The translations under genes were made by a program, and so were the position numbers. Positions 20,797 through 29,816 of a DNA stretch of 64,000 nt are shown here, one piece after another. Each line of letters begins with the position of its first letter. Within the stretch, counting starts at the first letter, position 1. The stretch comes from Bolinopsis microptera (lineage: Eukaryota > Ctenophora > Tentaculata > Lobata > Bolinopsidae): positions 3,169,246 through 3,233,245 of the forward strand of contig NC_087081.1 of assembly GCF_026151205.1 (NCBI RefSeq), given 5' to 3'. The notes under the pieces are model-generated. The model was not told the DNA's origin. It saw nothing but the letters and a program-made list of their open reading frames with translations, and did not search any database.

Positions 20797-21140
20797 CTAA
20801 AAAAAGTATTTAGTCGAGCGCTCCCCCTCCTCTGTCCATTTCACACGTGATCTGGTAATTGCACCTCTCACCTCCTGATCTATAATATGATTTAAATCCA
20901 ACTCTGCTTCAAATAATTTCTTCTGTAGTATCGTACAGTTTACTAGATTCGAATCGTTTTTACAGTCTTCAATATCTTTTTTTAACTTTTCTTTTTTCAC
21001 TGTGATTTCTTTTTTTTTTCTTTTTACCAAAGGTCATTCCAAACTGTTTTATTTTGATTTTTATAACGCATGGTTTTCCTTGTGGCTCAAAAGAAAACGA
21101 AGGATGTCCTTGTTTGTCGGAGGACTGTGACATGGAAGGC
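20797..21140 (-). pseudogene. L1/Tx1-type LINE ORF2 fragment
   Basis: The minus-strand frame reads KKKKEITVKKEKLKKDIEDC, then GAITRSRVKWTEEGERSTKY. This matches the linker just upstream of the reverse transcriptase in L1-clade ORF2 proteins (GAxIRSRAxWxEEGExxxKYF). Neither endonuclease nor reverse transcriptase core is present. It abuts the truncated Gypsy protease, so the two were joined by deletion or by insertion followed by deletion. Confidence 0.72.
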
Positions 21141-21678
21141 TGTCACACGTTCCATCAATAAAATCTGACAACTTCATTGCAATATTGAGAAAACTATTTG
21201 AGAAATGATCACTATTCATATAGCGGTGTTACATTGATTTTAGTTACGTTGCAATTTTACTCGACTCTTATCAGTTCACTTCTTATCAGTGCGATCGCAG
21301 TAAGTTTTACTGTGTGCAACAGTTACATAACTGTAACTGTATAATACACATAACATTAACTCTGTAATGCACTTCAAACTGCAGTATAAAGAGTACGCAC
21401 TTCGCACAAATGACAAGAAGGTAATGGTAATACGATTTTTGGTATTAATATCTTAATATTAATAACACGGCTTGTTCGATTCAAGCCCGTTCAATGTGGT
21501 CAATACCTGATGTGCGGATCACAGGCTTCGTTATTTACAATAACTGAGATTAGGCAGATATAGCGGTTCCAGTCGTTACCTGGGGACCCCAGGCTGTAAT
21601 ATTCATAAAAATTGAAGCTGCGGCGGAATGACAATCTGGGATGAGTGCGGCCCAGGAATGCCAGCCGTTACGCCGCTC
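21141..21678. other. Unidentified interior of element B
   Basis: No coding frame. 21555-21678 contains pieces of the short dispersed repeat (CTGGGGACCCCAGGC, GGCGGAATGACA, CGCCGCTCAGC) seen at several other places in the window. Confidence 0.55.
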
Positions 21679-22349
21679 AGCTTAATGTAAAAACTGTATT
21701 ACAATTGATAGCATCATTAAAATTTCAATCACGTTTTAGAGCAATTTACACGAGAGTAGGACAATTATAACCTGTTTAATCTTGTTCGGCGTCATCGAAA
21801 ACATAGGGTTACAAGGTTTCCGCTTCGATTTCCATCAATAAATAATCCTTCTAATTTCGATTCTTTGGGCCAGCTGTCTGCAGGGTTTCAGAAGGTGGTA
21901 CCAGATGCTGCTATAATTGAGCGCTCAGCTGCTCTAATTAGGTCCAATTACACCCGATACACGATATTATTCCATATAAGGCCTGATCAAGTAGCTTCAG
22001 CTCTGGTGACGTCACAAAATCTCCTAGTCGGCATACGACACGTTACGAATGTGATCACGTGCCCGAGGCTTTACGAATCAAGGTCACGTGATAGGATTAG
22101 CGGTCACGTGATAGGACTGAATGTCACGTGACCTCAGTTATCCCTTATATGGCACAACTAGCTGCAATTGATCAGCTCTTAATTAGGCTGCAATCCTTGA
22201 CAGGCCTATAATTACCCAATTTTAAATGAACGATATCTCATCCTACAGAATGATGAGAGCGTAAACAGAATGCTTCCCGGAATCAGCACAATGAAGGGAA
22301 CAAGATGCTGTTGGAATATCAATTATTCATCTTCCACCCGTAGTCCCTA

Positions 22350-22522
22350 CAGGAAAGAGACACTGGCTAGTGTGTAAATCTCACGTTTTATACCTTCAAC
22401 TAATCTGTTCTGTTGCACATAGGTTACGTTGGAATACGGGCACATGTGAAAGTACTCTTTTTTACTGTCATCAAAACACAGATTCTTCAGGAATCCCCCA
22501 ATATTTGTTACTGTGCAACTAA
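22350..22522 (-). pseudogene. 5' part of the last receptor exon, right of transposon B
   Basis: In frame it reads NIGGFLKNLCFDDSKKEYFH and on to REIYTLASVSFL, where the transposon begins. Without the transposon and one copy of the 8-bp duplication the frame passes directly into FLCVNDPNFYQACGF at 18470. Acceptor choices CCAG (exon start 22522) or CACAG (22510) fit the phase-1 end of the upstream exon. Confidence 0.75.
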
Positions 22523-22732
22523 CTGGTGTTTGGATCCTTTCACTTCTCCTCGACACACCCTGGATGATATGTTTTGTCAATATCTTTGTTATAAAAATAA
22601 TAATCTATTTTTTGTTTAATATTGATGTAAAGAATATAAACCAGGGACCATCAATGTCTTAACATATTCACCCTAAATAAATCTTGATCAGTTCGATATC
22701 GCTTACTCCTCAATTATTCAGTTAAACTAAAC

Positions 22733-22887
22733 CTGCATGACTGAAGCAGTGTAGCCAAATAGTGTCTCCATATCGACAGTTGTTACTCATGATCATAACA
22801 ACACAAACTGATATGTCAGTGTCATCCTTTTTACAGCTCACGTCATCCATTGTAGTTGGAACCTCAGTTTGATCTTGCCAGTAATTC
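22733..22887 (-). CDS. Receptor exon: C-terminal half of the second SRCR-like domain
   Basis: Acceptor ATTCAG, donor GTTTAG, 155 nt. It reads NYWQDQTEVPTTMDDVSCKK, then VVMIMSNNCRYGDTIWLHC. The spacing of cysteines and DVSC..C..C..WLHC matches the homologous exon at 24402-24562. The junction with 23027-23267 gives a shared glutamate codon. Confidence 0.78.
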
Positions 22888-23026
22888 CTGAATTATTAAA
22901 CAGATGCGTGAAGACTAAACAATATTCAAAATATGTAATGACTCGAAAAGATACCAAAATGAAACAAGGTTTCCATTCCAACAGTAATGTAAGTTTATAT
23001 ACCAACTAAAACTCAGTGTCACTCAC

Positions 23027-23267
23027 TCAGGAAGGTATTTCATGCTTCTAGAGTAACTCCCCCAATATGAGAAGTGATGCCCGATAGACCGACAGAAAAG
23101 CTGTGCTGAATGCCAGTTAAACTCGTGTTTACAAACAGCTCCTTTTTTCTCTTCCCCAGTTTGCTTGTTAATGACTGTTGCCATCAAAAGACCTTGGCTA
23201 TCATTTACCACCTCTGTTCTGTTTACCATGTTTACTAGAGTTGCACCCCCAAATTCCCACACACGCT
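23027..23267 (-). CDS. Receptor exon: N-terminal half of the second SRCR-like domain
   Basis: Acceptor TTTCAG, donor GTGAGT. It reads RVWEFGGATLVNMV, then GAVCKHEFNWHSAQLFCRSI. The F/W-x-x-x-A-x-x-x-C-R pattern is that of SRCR domains (compare ..A..VCRQLG). It pairs with the exon at 22733-22887. Confidence 0.78.
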
Positions 23268-23836
23268 CTGAAATTATCATAGAAACACTAACAGTTGGTG
23301 GACGTTCGTTTTTACGACAATATAAAATCCTAAAAAAGGTAACATCACTACTTTGAAAGTTTGAACCGCAGAAACCTTATACTATTATGTATAATGGTCC
23401 ACTGATTTTTGGGTATAGACTTTGAGTACCTCAATCGTGTCTTGTGAAATCCTCAGTGACCTTGTAAGATGGTCATTCAAGAAAAATTCAGTCGAACAGC
23501 GAAATTTGGGTCACGGAAAGCTGAAATTCGAATATGTCCTACAGGTAGGACATATTCAAAATTTTCATTGCATCAAAGTTTTCTCCGGATTTACTGCTTC
23601 CAGTACCTTGTTGGCGACTTGTGTCACTCTCACTGACCTCACTGATTGGTCACTGGTCAAAATTTCAATCAAAACCACGAAATTTCGGCCAAGAATATTA
23701 TGATGATTTTCCGTTTATCAAAGCTTTCTTTGGGAATAAAAATTTGAGAACCTCAATACTCAATAGTTAACATGACCTCGTAGAACACTGCTGTTCATTG
23801 TACATCAGTTAATTTAAAAGTTATCCAACTACTAAC
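23268..23836. other. Intron of the receptor gene
   Basis: Donor GTTAGT at 23836 and acceptor TTTCAG ending at 23268. No other feature was recognised, apart from a short palindrome at 23541-23560 (TCCTACAGGTAGGA). Confidence 0.6.
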
Positions 23837-24271
23837 CTATATAGAACGCATCTGACGCAGTGTCCCAATAAGAGTCGAACTCTATACTGCTCACTCTTCG
23901 TCTCCAATAAGTTTCCCAGGTATCAGCGTAGTTAGGGTGATCGCACGTGTCAGTGGATAATGTTATGTTAAGAACCAGCTTTCCGTTACAATAGATAACA
24001 ATTCTGTAACCCCGTCTTTCGATTACCCAGTGTTTATCAGCTTCTACTGATAAACTTTCAGGGAAGAGGGCCCTTCCGTCCTGACAATGCGGCAGTCGAT
24101 ACTCCACAGTGGAAGAGAAGTAGATCACAATACCCCCTGCCCCATTCTCTTCATTGTCGTACTCGTAGAACGATATCATTGTCATGTCTCCACTGCCCAC
24201 TAAACTGTTTGTTTTCAGGTGTAGGTATGATGTCTCAAGGTCAGCATGGATATATTTGTCACGTACTACAG
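23837..24271 (-). CDS. Receptor exon: conserved lectin-like extracellular domain
   Basis: It reads RDKYIHADLETSYLHLKTNS, GSGDMTMISFYEYDNEENGA, GIVIYFSSTVEYRLPHCQDG and, near the end, WETYWRRRVSSIEFDSYWD. This resembles a domain that recurs in cnidarian, placozoan and amphioxus extracellular proteins (beta-rich, with conserved HC..FP, ADKHW and YCN positions) and has been compared with Methyltransf_FA/lectin-like folds; that assignment is from memory. The exact acceptor is uncertain: ATCAACAG is the best-looking AG but breaks the frame, whereas GGAAAG (24271) or CTGTAG (24265) keep it. Confidence 0.65.
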
Positions 24272-24401
24272 CTTTCCAATATCTGTTGATTAATTAAAAG
24301 GGTCGTGATCTTTCTAAACAATAAGATTTAATCTTCACGCTGCAATGTCAAGGGTTCAGACAAATTCCACAGGAGAATTGGAATTTAGACGAATAGATTA
24401 C

Positions 24402-24562
24402 CTGTTCTGTTGGTACAATTTAGCCACACGCTTTGATCACTACTGCAACTGTGTGCTGATATCTTGACATAACATTCGGATTTTCCATCATTAAGGTCCT
24501 TGTCTTTGCAGCTTACAGCACCTAAAATCATTGAGGTGTTGGTATTTTGTTTTAACAACGTC
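24402..24562 (-). CDS. Receptor exon: C-terminal half of the first SRCR-like domain
   Basis: Acceptor ATAATTCAG (24563 side), donor GTAATC, 161 nt. It reads TLLKQNTNTSMILGAVSCKD, then SAHSCSSDQSVWLNC, matching the exon at 22733-22887 in length, phase and cysteines. The duplicated exon pairs indicate duplication of a whole SRCR-like unit. Confidence 0.76.
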
Positions 24563-24627
24563 CTGAATTATTTTCATAAAATCATCAGAGCATGGCTTTT
24601 TGACATAACGTGTTTCAATCAATTATA

Positions 24628-25875
24628 CAGGGTGTTTCAACACTCGTGTCCAAATTATTTGAGATTATAATTTTTATATTTTATAAAGGAGCAAATTAAA
24701 TGAAATCGGTTTGGAAATGCTTGTTAGGTTTTACATTTTAGTCTGAATTAAACAATTGTTGGCGCGCGGTGCTGAAATGTTCAAGTACATTGTTAATTTC
24801 ACCATGTACGCATCCCGCTAGGGACAAATTGATAGCATTGTATTATTATTTTGAGTTAGTATTACTATTTTGCAAAGACCCGTGTCAGGTTGCATAAACA
24901 ATAAACATATTATGGTTACATAGAAAATAGAAATATACACGATTTTCAAATTCAATATAGAATTATATCAACTGGGCGGCGCTCGGCCTGTCTCTCCGCC
25001 ATATCTGCATGCTTATATAAACCGCAAAGACTGGGGTCCCCAGGTGGTATGGAATATGATAAAATACTTCATCCCGGATCGGGAAATTGAGCGGCCATCC
25101 ACAAAAGAAAAGCGGCCGCATTTCTTGTTATATTTTATAAAGGAGCAAATTAAATGAAATCGGTTTGGAAATGCTTGTTAGGTTTTACATTTTAGTTATT
25201 TCTTGAAAAATCGTGTAAAAAGCCATTTTTTCACAATTTTGCAATCTTTCGAAATTTTCTTCGAAAAATTTAAAATTTAGCCCTATCAAACGAGAAGAGA
25301 ATAGATATCGTCAAGCTTCTCTGTGTCAACGGAAGCAGTTGGACGGCTGCTAGGAGTGCACTTTCGAATAAATACGGAAAATCAGGCAGGACAGTTCATC
25401 CCAAGACTATTCAACGACATGGGTGAAGAAATTTGAGAATGAGACTGTGGAGTGTGGAAGGTCCAAAGACCAGGGTGAAGGTGACTGTTTGGATAGGTCT
25501 CGGTAACCATGGTGTCTTCGGATCTCACTTTTTCGAGAATGAAGATGAGAAGGCAGACACGATAAGGACAGCTTCAGATCAAGTCCCAAAAAAGTAGAGC
25601 AGCCGAAAAACAACATCAGAAGGGAAGCTAAAAAGTTAAAACTTGACATGGTAAAACGTGCAATAGACAATATGATTTGAGGGTTCCAAACCTGTTATGC
25701 CTGAAGGGAGCTTGGTTTGGAAAGTTTATGAAATATTTGGGTTATTTTTGATATGTATTTTGAAATGTAATAATTTATCTATAATTTAAAACAAAAATCG
25801 AACTGTTTTACCTATTTGTTAGATTTTAAGGGCCATTCAAAATTTGGAATAATATAATTTATTTAAAACACCCTG
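24628..25875 (+). mobile_element. Mariner-like element, degenerate, with internal insertion
   Basis: The ends CAGGGTGTTT and AAACACCCTG are flanked by TA on both sides. Inside is a decayed IS630/mariner-type transposase. A 67-base segment (ATATTTTATAAAGGAGCAAA onward) occurs twice, at about 24675-24742 and 25130-25196, on either side of about 388 bases that include a copy of the short dispersed repeat (24965-25045). The whole lies in an intron of the receptor gene. Confidence 0.8.
25310..25600 (+). pseudogene. Mariner-type transposase remnant
   Basis: A helix-turn-helix part reads LCVNGSSWTAARSALSNKYG and PKTIQRH. In other frames follow KKFENETVE and then VTVWIGLGNHGVFGSHFFEN, the beta-strand before the second catalytic aspartate region in IS630/mariner proteins. 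Frame changes and the missing middle show it is dead. Confidence 0.72.
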
Positions 25876-25915
25876 TATTTAAAATAATTATTTAAGTATA
25901 CCAAGAAAAACTCAC

Positions 25916-26150
25916 TCAGAAATGAGGTGCAATTCGTTTGGCTTACTGTCCCACTCTCCCTGTTCGTTTCCAAGGTAACCACAAAAGGTATTTGCTGTGT
26001 ACCAGTTAAAGTTCCCAAGACACACTGTCCTGTTCACTCTTTCTCTGCTTTTCTTATTGATCAAGTTTAAAACAAGCAACCCTTCATCTTTTAAACGAAC
26101 ACCAGTTCCGTACACCTCATTGATTAGGATAGCTCCATGAAACTGCCAAT
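25916..26150 (-). CDS. Receptor exon: N-terminal half of the first SRCR-like domain
   Basis: Acceptor ATCTCAG, donor GTGAGT. It reads WQFHGAILINEVYGTGVRLK, then FNWYTANTFCGYLGNEQGEW, the SRCR pattern as in the second copy. The upstream part of the gene, including start codon and signal peptide, was not found. Confidence 0.75.
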
Positions 26151-26209
26151 CTGAGATAATGAATTACAGATAGTGAACCAGGTAATCTGTGCTATTCAAT
26201 GTAAGTTTA

Positions 26210-27088
26210 CCTTACTCGGGATTATTATAACCGGGATAAAGTGGTGGGTTTTGGAAGATTCCGCCATATTTTTCCCGGTCAAAAATTTTACCAGTCATAA
26301 AAAAACCCGCCGACTCAGATTATGGGGTTCCAAGGGGGTGGTGATCATCATATTTTACCTGAAGTCTCATATGTGCTAGAGAAGACTTTTGAAGCAGTGG
26401 ATGGAGGGCTGTAACTTTATTGGCGGTTGCTACCATAATTTCGTTATAAAAATCACAATTTGGTTATAGAAATCAGATTTCAGGGTGGACCGTGATTCTC
26501 ACTTTTCTTGCCCATGAAGTGAGTAAACTGTGCCACTATTTCATGCAGGTCCACGGTGGATTGATTCCTGGAACAGTTGAAGATGCAAAGCCAAGACGTT
26601 CCCCAATACCAAGCGGTGGGCAGGAAATTAAGCTCCGGCTGACCTTCAGAGCAGTAGCCCCATTAGCGGACAAAATGAAAGTCTTGTTAAGACAACAATT
26701 CAACTTCGAATTTGACGGTCAGCAGCAGGGGGATATCAATAATGATAATGGAGGGGACATTAGCGATAATGAGAATGAGAATACGCTTTAATGAAGATTT
26801 GACTTATCATTGCTATAGATTTATTTTCCTTTAAATACTAGACGTGTCTTTTTTTCTATTTCTGAGTAATATCAGTAACTGTAAATTGAAATAACTTCTT
26901 TAACAAGTAACAAAAACAGAAATTTCGGTTGAAAATTTGTTGACCTTTGAAAAAAAACTTGAAAGGTCGGCCACCGGTAAATACATGACCGGGATAATTT
27001 GGCGGGTTTTGGGAAATAGTGTCATATTTTTCCCGGTTATTAATTTTCCCAGTCATAAATTAACCCGCTATAATATTCCCGAGTAAGG
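26210..27088. mobile_element. TA-flanked element, CCTTACTCGGGA family, with internal frame
   Basis: The inverted ends CCTTACTCGGGA are flanked by TA on both sides. The terminal 90 bases at each end are themselves quasi-palindromic (GGTGGGTTTTGG, CCGCCATATTTTTCCCGG and their complements). A 99-codon frame lies in the middle. A short relative is at 44211-44442. The superfamily was not identified; the TA duplication fits Tc1/mariner/pogo. Confidence 0.82.
26492..26791 (+). CDS. Hypothetical frame inside the TA element
   Basis: 99 codons, MILTFLAHEVSKLCHYFMQV, then a basic and polar part (VEDAKPRRSPIPSGGQEIKL), ending in an acidic Asn/Asp/Glu tail and a stop. A possible splice acceptor TTTCATGCAG (26549) precedes GTCCACGG, so it may be a last exon. 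I recognise no family. It could be a captured host exon or part of the element's original gene. Confidence 0.35.
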   Translation: MILTFLAHEVSKLCHYFMQVHGGLIPGTVEDAKPRRSPIPSGGQEIKLRLTFRAVAPLADKMKVLLRQQFNFEFDGQQQGDINNDNGGDISDNENENTL

Positions 27089-27234
27089 TACACATTATTT
27101 TTGATTTAGCTCCGAAAGTTGGTCTGCTTGTAAGATAAATCGTACTTAAGAGAGTCACAAAAACAAGATTTAACCTTTTATTTTTAAGTAGTTAGATCTT
27201 TTTGACTGACCCTGGTGCTCCTCCACAATTTTAC

Positions 27235-27284
27235 CTTCTTCTCTGTCCTCAGCTCTAACCCCACAATTAAGCACCGTCATTAAA
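27235..27284 (-). CDS. Possible short 5' exon of the receptor gene
   Basis: Acceptor TTTTCCTGTTTGCAG, 50 nt, donor GTAAAA. It reads LMTVLNCGVRAEDREE and ends in phase 1, compatible with the exon at 26150. There is no homology support. Confidence 0.3.
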
Positions 27285-27681
27285 CTGCAAACAGGAAAAG
27301 CTAATTAATTAATTGTTTTAATTAGTATTGACCAATATAAAAGATTTAATGCAAGACACAACTCTTGCTGCAATATTGCTTACATAGTTCTGATTTGATA
27401 CTGTTAATATCAAGAATCCAGAAACGATAAACGAATCACTCCTTTAAATTTTAGGTAAAACTAAATGGTTCTCAGTTCTCACCCTATCAACCATGGAATC
27501 AAATTACACCTCATTTCGTCACCGATAAAACTAAAAAGTGTGTAATTGTATTGATTCTCCTCAGCGTTTCTCCTCGATCGTAAAACAAAATAGCCTTGCT
27601 ATAATAATACCTGTACGTTAAAGTTAAAACGAGACTCGATCAAATAGTGAACAAATGAACTGATTTTCGTAGTTTTCATTA

Positions 27682-27980
27682 TATTAATCTAAAGACAAAG
27701 GATACGAACGATTGGAAGCAAAATTGTTAATAGCTTGTCGATTATTCGAATTTTCACATTAATCTAAAGACAAAGGACACGTACGATTGGAAGCAGAATG
27801 ATTAATAGTTTGTCAATGGATCGAATTTTCAAATTAATCTAATGACAAAGGATACGAACGATTTGAAGAAAAATGGTTAATAGCTTGTCGATTGATCGAA
27901 TTTTAAAATTAATCTAAAGACAAAGGACACGTACGATTGGAAACAGAACGGTTAATAGTTTGTCAATGGATCTAATTTTC
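27682..27980. repeat. 75-bp tandem array, four copies in an alternating pattern
   Basis: ATTAATCTAAAGACAAAGGA recurs at 27682, 27758, 27833 (one change) and 27908. Copies 1 and 3 (GGATACGAACG) resemble each other, as do 2 and 4 (GGACACGTACG), so the true unit is a dimer of about 150 bp. Confidence 0.88.
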
Positions 27981-27985
27981 ACATA

Positions 27986-28365
27986 CCTTAGTTCCAAAAA
28001 ATTTGTGATCTATTATATTGAGCTCAATATATACGAGCCCGAAAAATTTGGGCGAAAAATTTGGAATCATTTGGGCGACCAAATGATTCCAAGGCATAAT
28101 TCCTTCGAAAAATGAACGATTTTCCTCTAAAACTTCAATTAGATCTATCAAACTAAGCGCCACATACACTCGGGGAACAAGGAAGGGTGTACAGAATTGG
28201 ATATGAGGAGAAAACCATTTTTCCACGGATCTTAGGGTGAAATGTCAAATACCAAAATTTAGGTTAGCAAAAATTTTAGTCGACGAAAAAGATTTTAACA
28301 ATTAATTTGTGTGCAAAAAATTTGGGCGACAAATTTTTCGTTGCCCAAATTTTTGGGGAATAAGG
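27986..28365. mobile_element. 380-bp TA-flanked MITE
   Basis: The ends CCTTAGTTCCAAAAAATTTG and CAAATTTTTGGGGAATAAGG are imperfect inverses, with TA outside both. TTTGGGCGA motifs repeat in both orientations inside (28045-28080 and 28320-28350). No transposase. Confidence 0.7.
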
Positions 28366-28970
28366 TAATCAAAGACGAAGTCAAGGAGAATGATTATAAT
28401 TTGAAATTGCATGGTCATAAATGTCTATCTTCCAGATGGTATCTAATATATATTTCACTCAGTCAAATTGCAAATAGACTGCTTGTGATGGGACAAACAA
28501 TATGAGTTGTTATTGACTGAATATGCTAGATCGTTGTTGCATTTAAATTTAATACTGATACACATAACAAGAACGTATTTCGAGTCTGTGTCAAAACATA
28601 GTACAAACACATGGACAAATTATCACTCTAATGCAACCTAATTATATTAGATATATATATGGATAGACATCTTTGAGCTCATAGCAGGTTAATCAGAATG
28701 GGCCGGTATCCGAAATCATAATTAGCAAATATATAATACAATATAAGGTAGCAATAAACAAATAATAAACAAATAATAAACAAACAATATATACCGATTA
28801 ACACTGATATACCACTACTGCAGTGGGCAGTGGCAGTATACGATGATTACTAATAGGACAAAATATCAAACCGGGACAGTTCTTTTGTTAGTCAGTGCAA
28901 GTCTAGTTTACTATTGTAGGTTTTAACAGCTACTAAAGCCGTAGTACATACATATTACATTGCTGGGCGG
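28366..28970. other. No feature recognised
   Basis: AT-rich, with an ATAATAAACAAATAATAAAC run near 28757-28790. No gene seen. Confidence 0.5.
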
Positions 28971-29816
28971 CGCTCAGCTTGTCATTCCGCGAATCTCTAT
29001 TCATACAGGGTGGGCCAAAAGTCAGTACCCATACGTTGGCCTTTATAGCTCAGTCACTCAGTGCCCAATTTAAATACTTCTTTCTTGTATGACTTACTAC
29101 CACCACTGGTTCGAGGAATTTGTCAACTCGAAAAATATTCGCGTTCATTTTTTTCAAATGAGGTTCATTTTCCCATTTATTTGATAGTTTGGATAGTCAG
29201 ATCAAGCTAAATGTTATTGAATTGTGTTTGGCCATTCGAATTACGTTTGTCCTGAAAGAATTCGAACTGTAGCTTCTCAGATGACCGAGATATGAAGCAT
29301 AACGAGTTTATTCATTACGTGTGATCAGGTGATTGGTTTACCTAATCACGTGATAAGGTGACCCCGTTAACTACCCCGTTAAACATTATGGGAATTGTTA
29401 AGGGTGCCCAATTAAGGTGTCGTGTCACAGTGTCACATAATCACCCAGTCAATTTTGTTAACGAGATACAGAAAATGCTTGATAACTTCGTCATTTCTAA
29501 TTCGTTTTGCCTCATGTTTTCAGATCATATGCAACATTTGATAATCTACCGTCTCTGAAAAAATTAGGCGTTCAGCATGTCCAGAGCAAACAATATAGGT
29601 GTTTTAATATTGAATGGGCGTGGTCTAAAATATTCGAATTTTCTAATTTTGGCGACGGAATCCTCGAACCAGTAAGTACAGTATGCCATCTGCAAAGCAA
29701 CATCTCTCAAATATAAAACACGGCGGAGCTATTAAGGCCAACGTATGGGTACTGACTTTTGGCCCACCCTGTATGTTTATGAACATGATAGCCTGCATGG
29801 GGTCCGGCCCAGGTGA
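28971..29816. repeat. Short dispersed repeat split by a mariner-like MITE
   Basis: 28971-29005 (GGGCGGCGCTCAGCTTGTCA, then CGCGAATCTCTATT) and 29772-29816 (TGTTTATGAACATGATAGCC, then GGGGTCC) join to give the uninterrupted copy seen at 42049-42125. Confidence 0.8.
29006..29771. mobile_element. 766-bp mariner-like MITE
   Basis: Terminal repeats of about 36 bases begin CAGGGTGGGCCAAAAGTCAG at both ends, flanked by TA. The interior shows no intact frame. The insertion sits within a short dispersed repeat, so its target is known to the base. Confidence 0.88.

Larger units (their letters stand above)
18479..22349. mobile_element. Element B: long-TIR transposon inserted in the receptor exon
   Basis: The terminal repeats of 671 bases (18479-19149 and 21679-22349) are nearly identical; an 88-codon frame inside them is the same on both sides. 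The ends TAGGGACTAC and GTAGTCCCTA and the 8-bp duplication CAGGAAAG match element A, and the repeats are clearly alignable with those of A (CACGTG cluster, CCATATAAGG, GCATTC motifs). The interior holds a Gypsy fragment, an L1-type LINE fragment on the other strand and about 540 bases not identified. No transposase was found, so B must have been moved in trans. Confidence 0.92.
15832..26150 (-). pseudogene. SRCR / lectin-like / LDLa seven-transmembrane receptor, disrupted
   Basis: Exons in transcription order: 25916-26150, 24402-24562, 23837 to about 24271, 23027-23267, 22733-22887, then a last exon from about 22522 to 15944 or 15832 that is interrupted by transposon B. The phases of the upstream junctions join cleanly. 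The order is an SRCR-like domain, a conserved extracellular domain, a second SRCR-like domain, a Cys-rich segment, LDLa repeats and an LGR/RXFP/GRL101-like 7TM. It would be a cell-surface receptor. The copy is broken: transposon B sits inside the coding exon, an A-run indel at 17580-17584 shifts the frame, and TM5 is missing near 16265 with a second shift. A possible 1-base insertion near 15945 gives an early stop in the tail. A 50-nt exon at 27235-27284 could precede (phase-compatible) but is unproven. Confidence 0.82.

Noticed and set aside
18479-22349. Element B acting as a new intron (introner-like)
   Set aside because: A GT is available at the upstream border (CCT/GTAGGG on the coding strand), but there is no AG at the matching downstream border, so exact splicing at the duplication is not possible.
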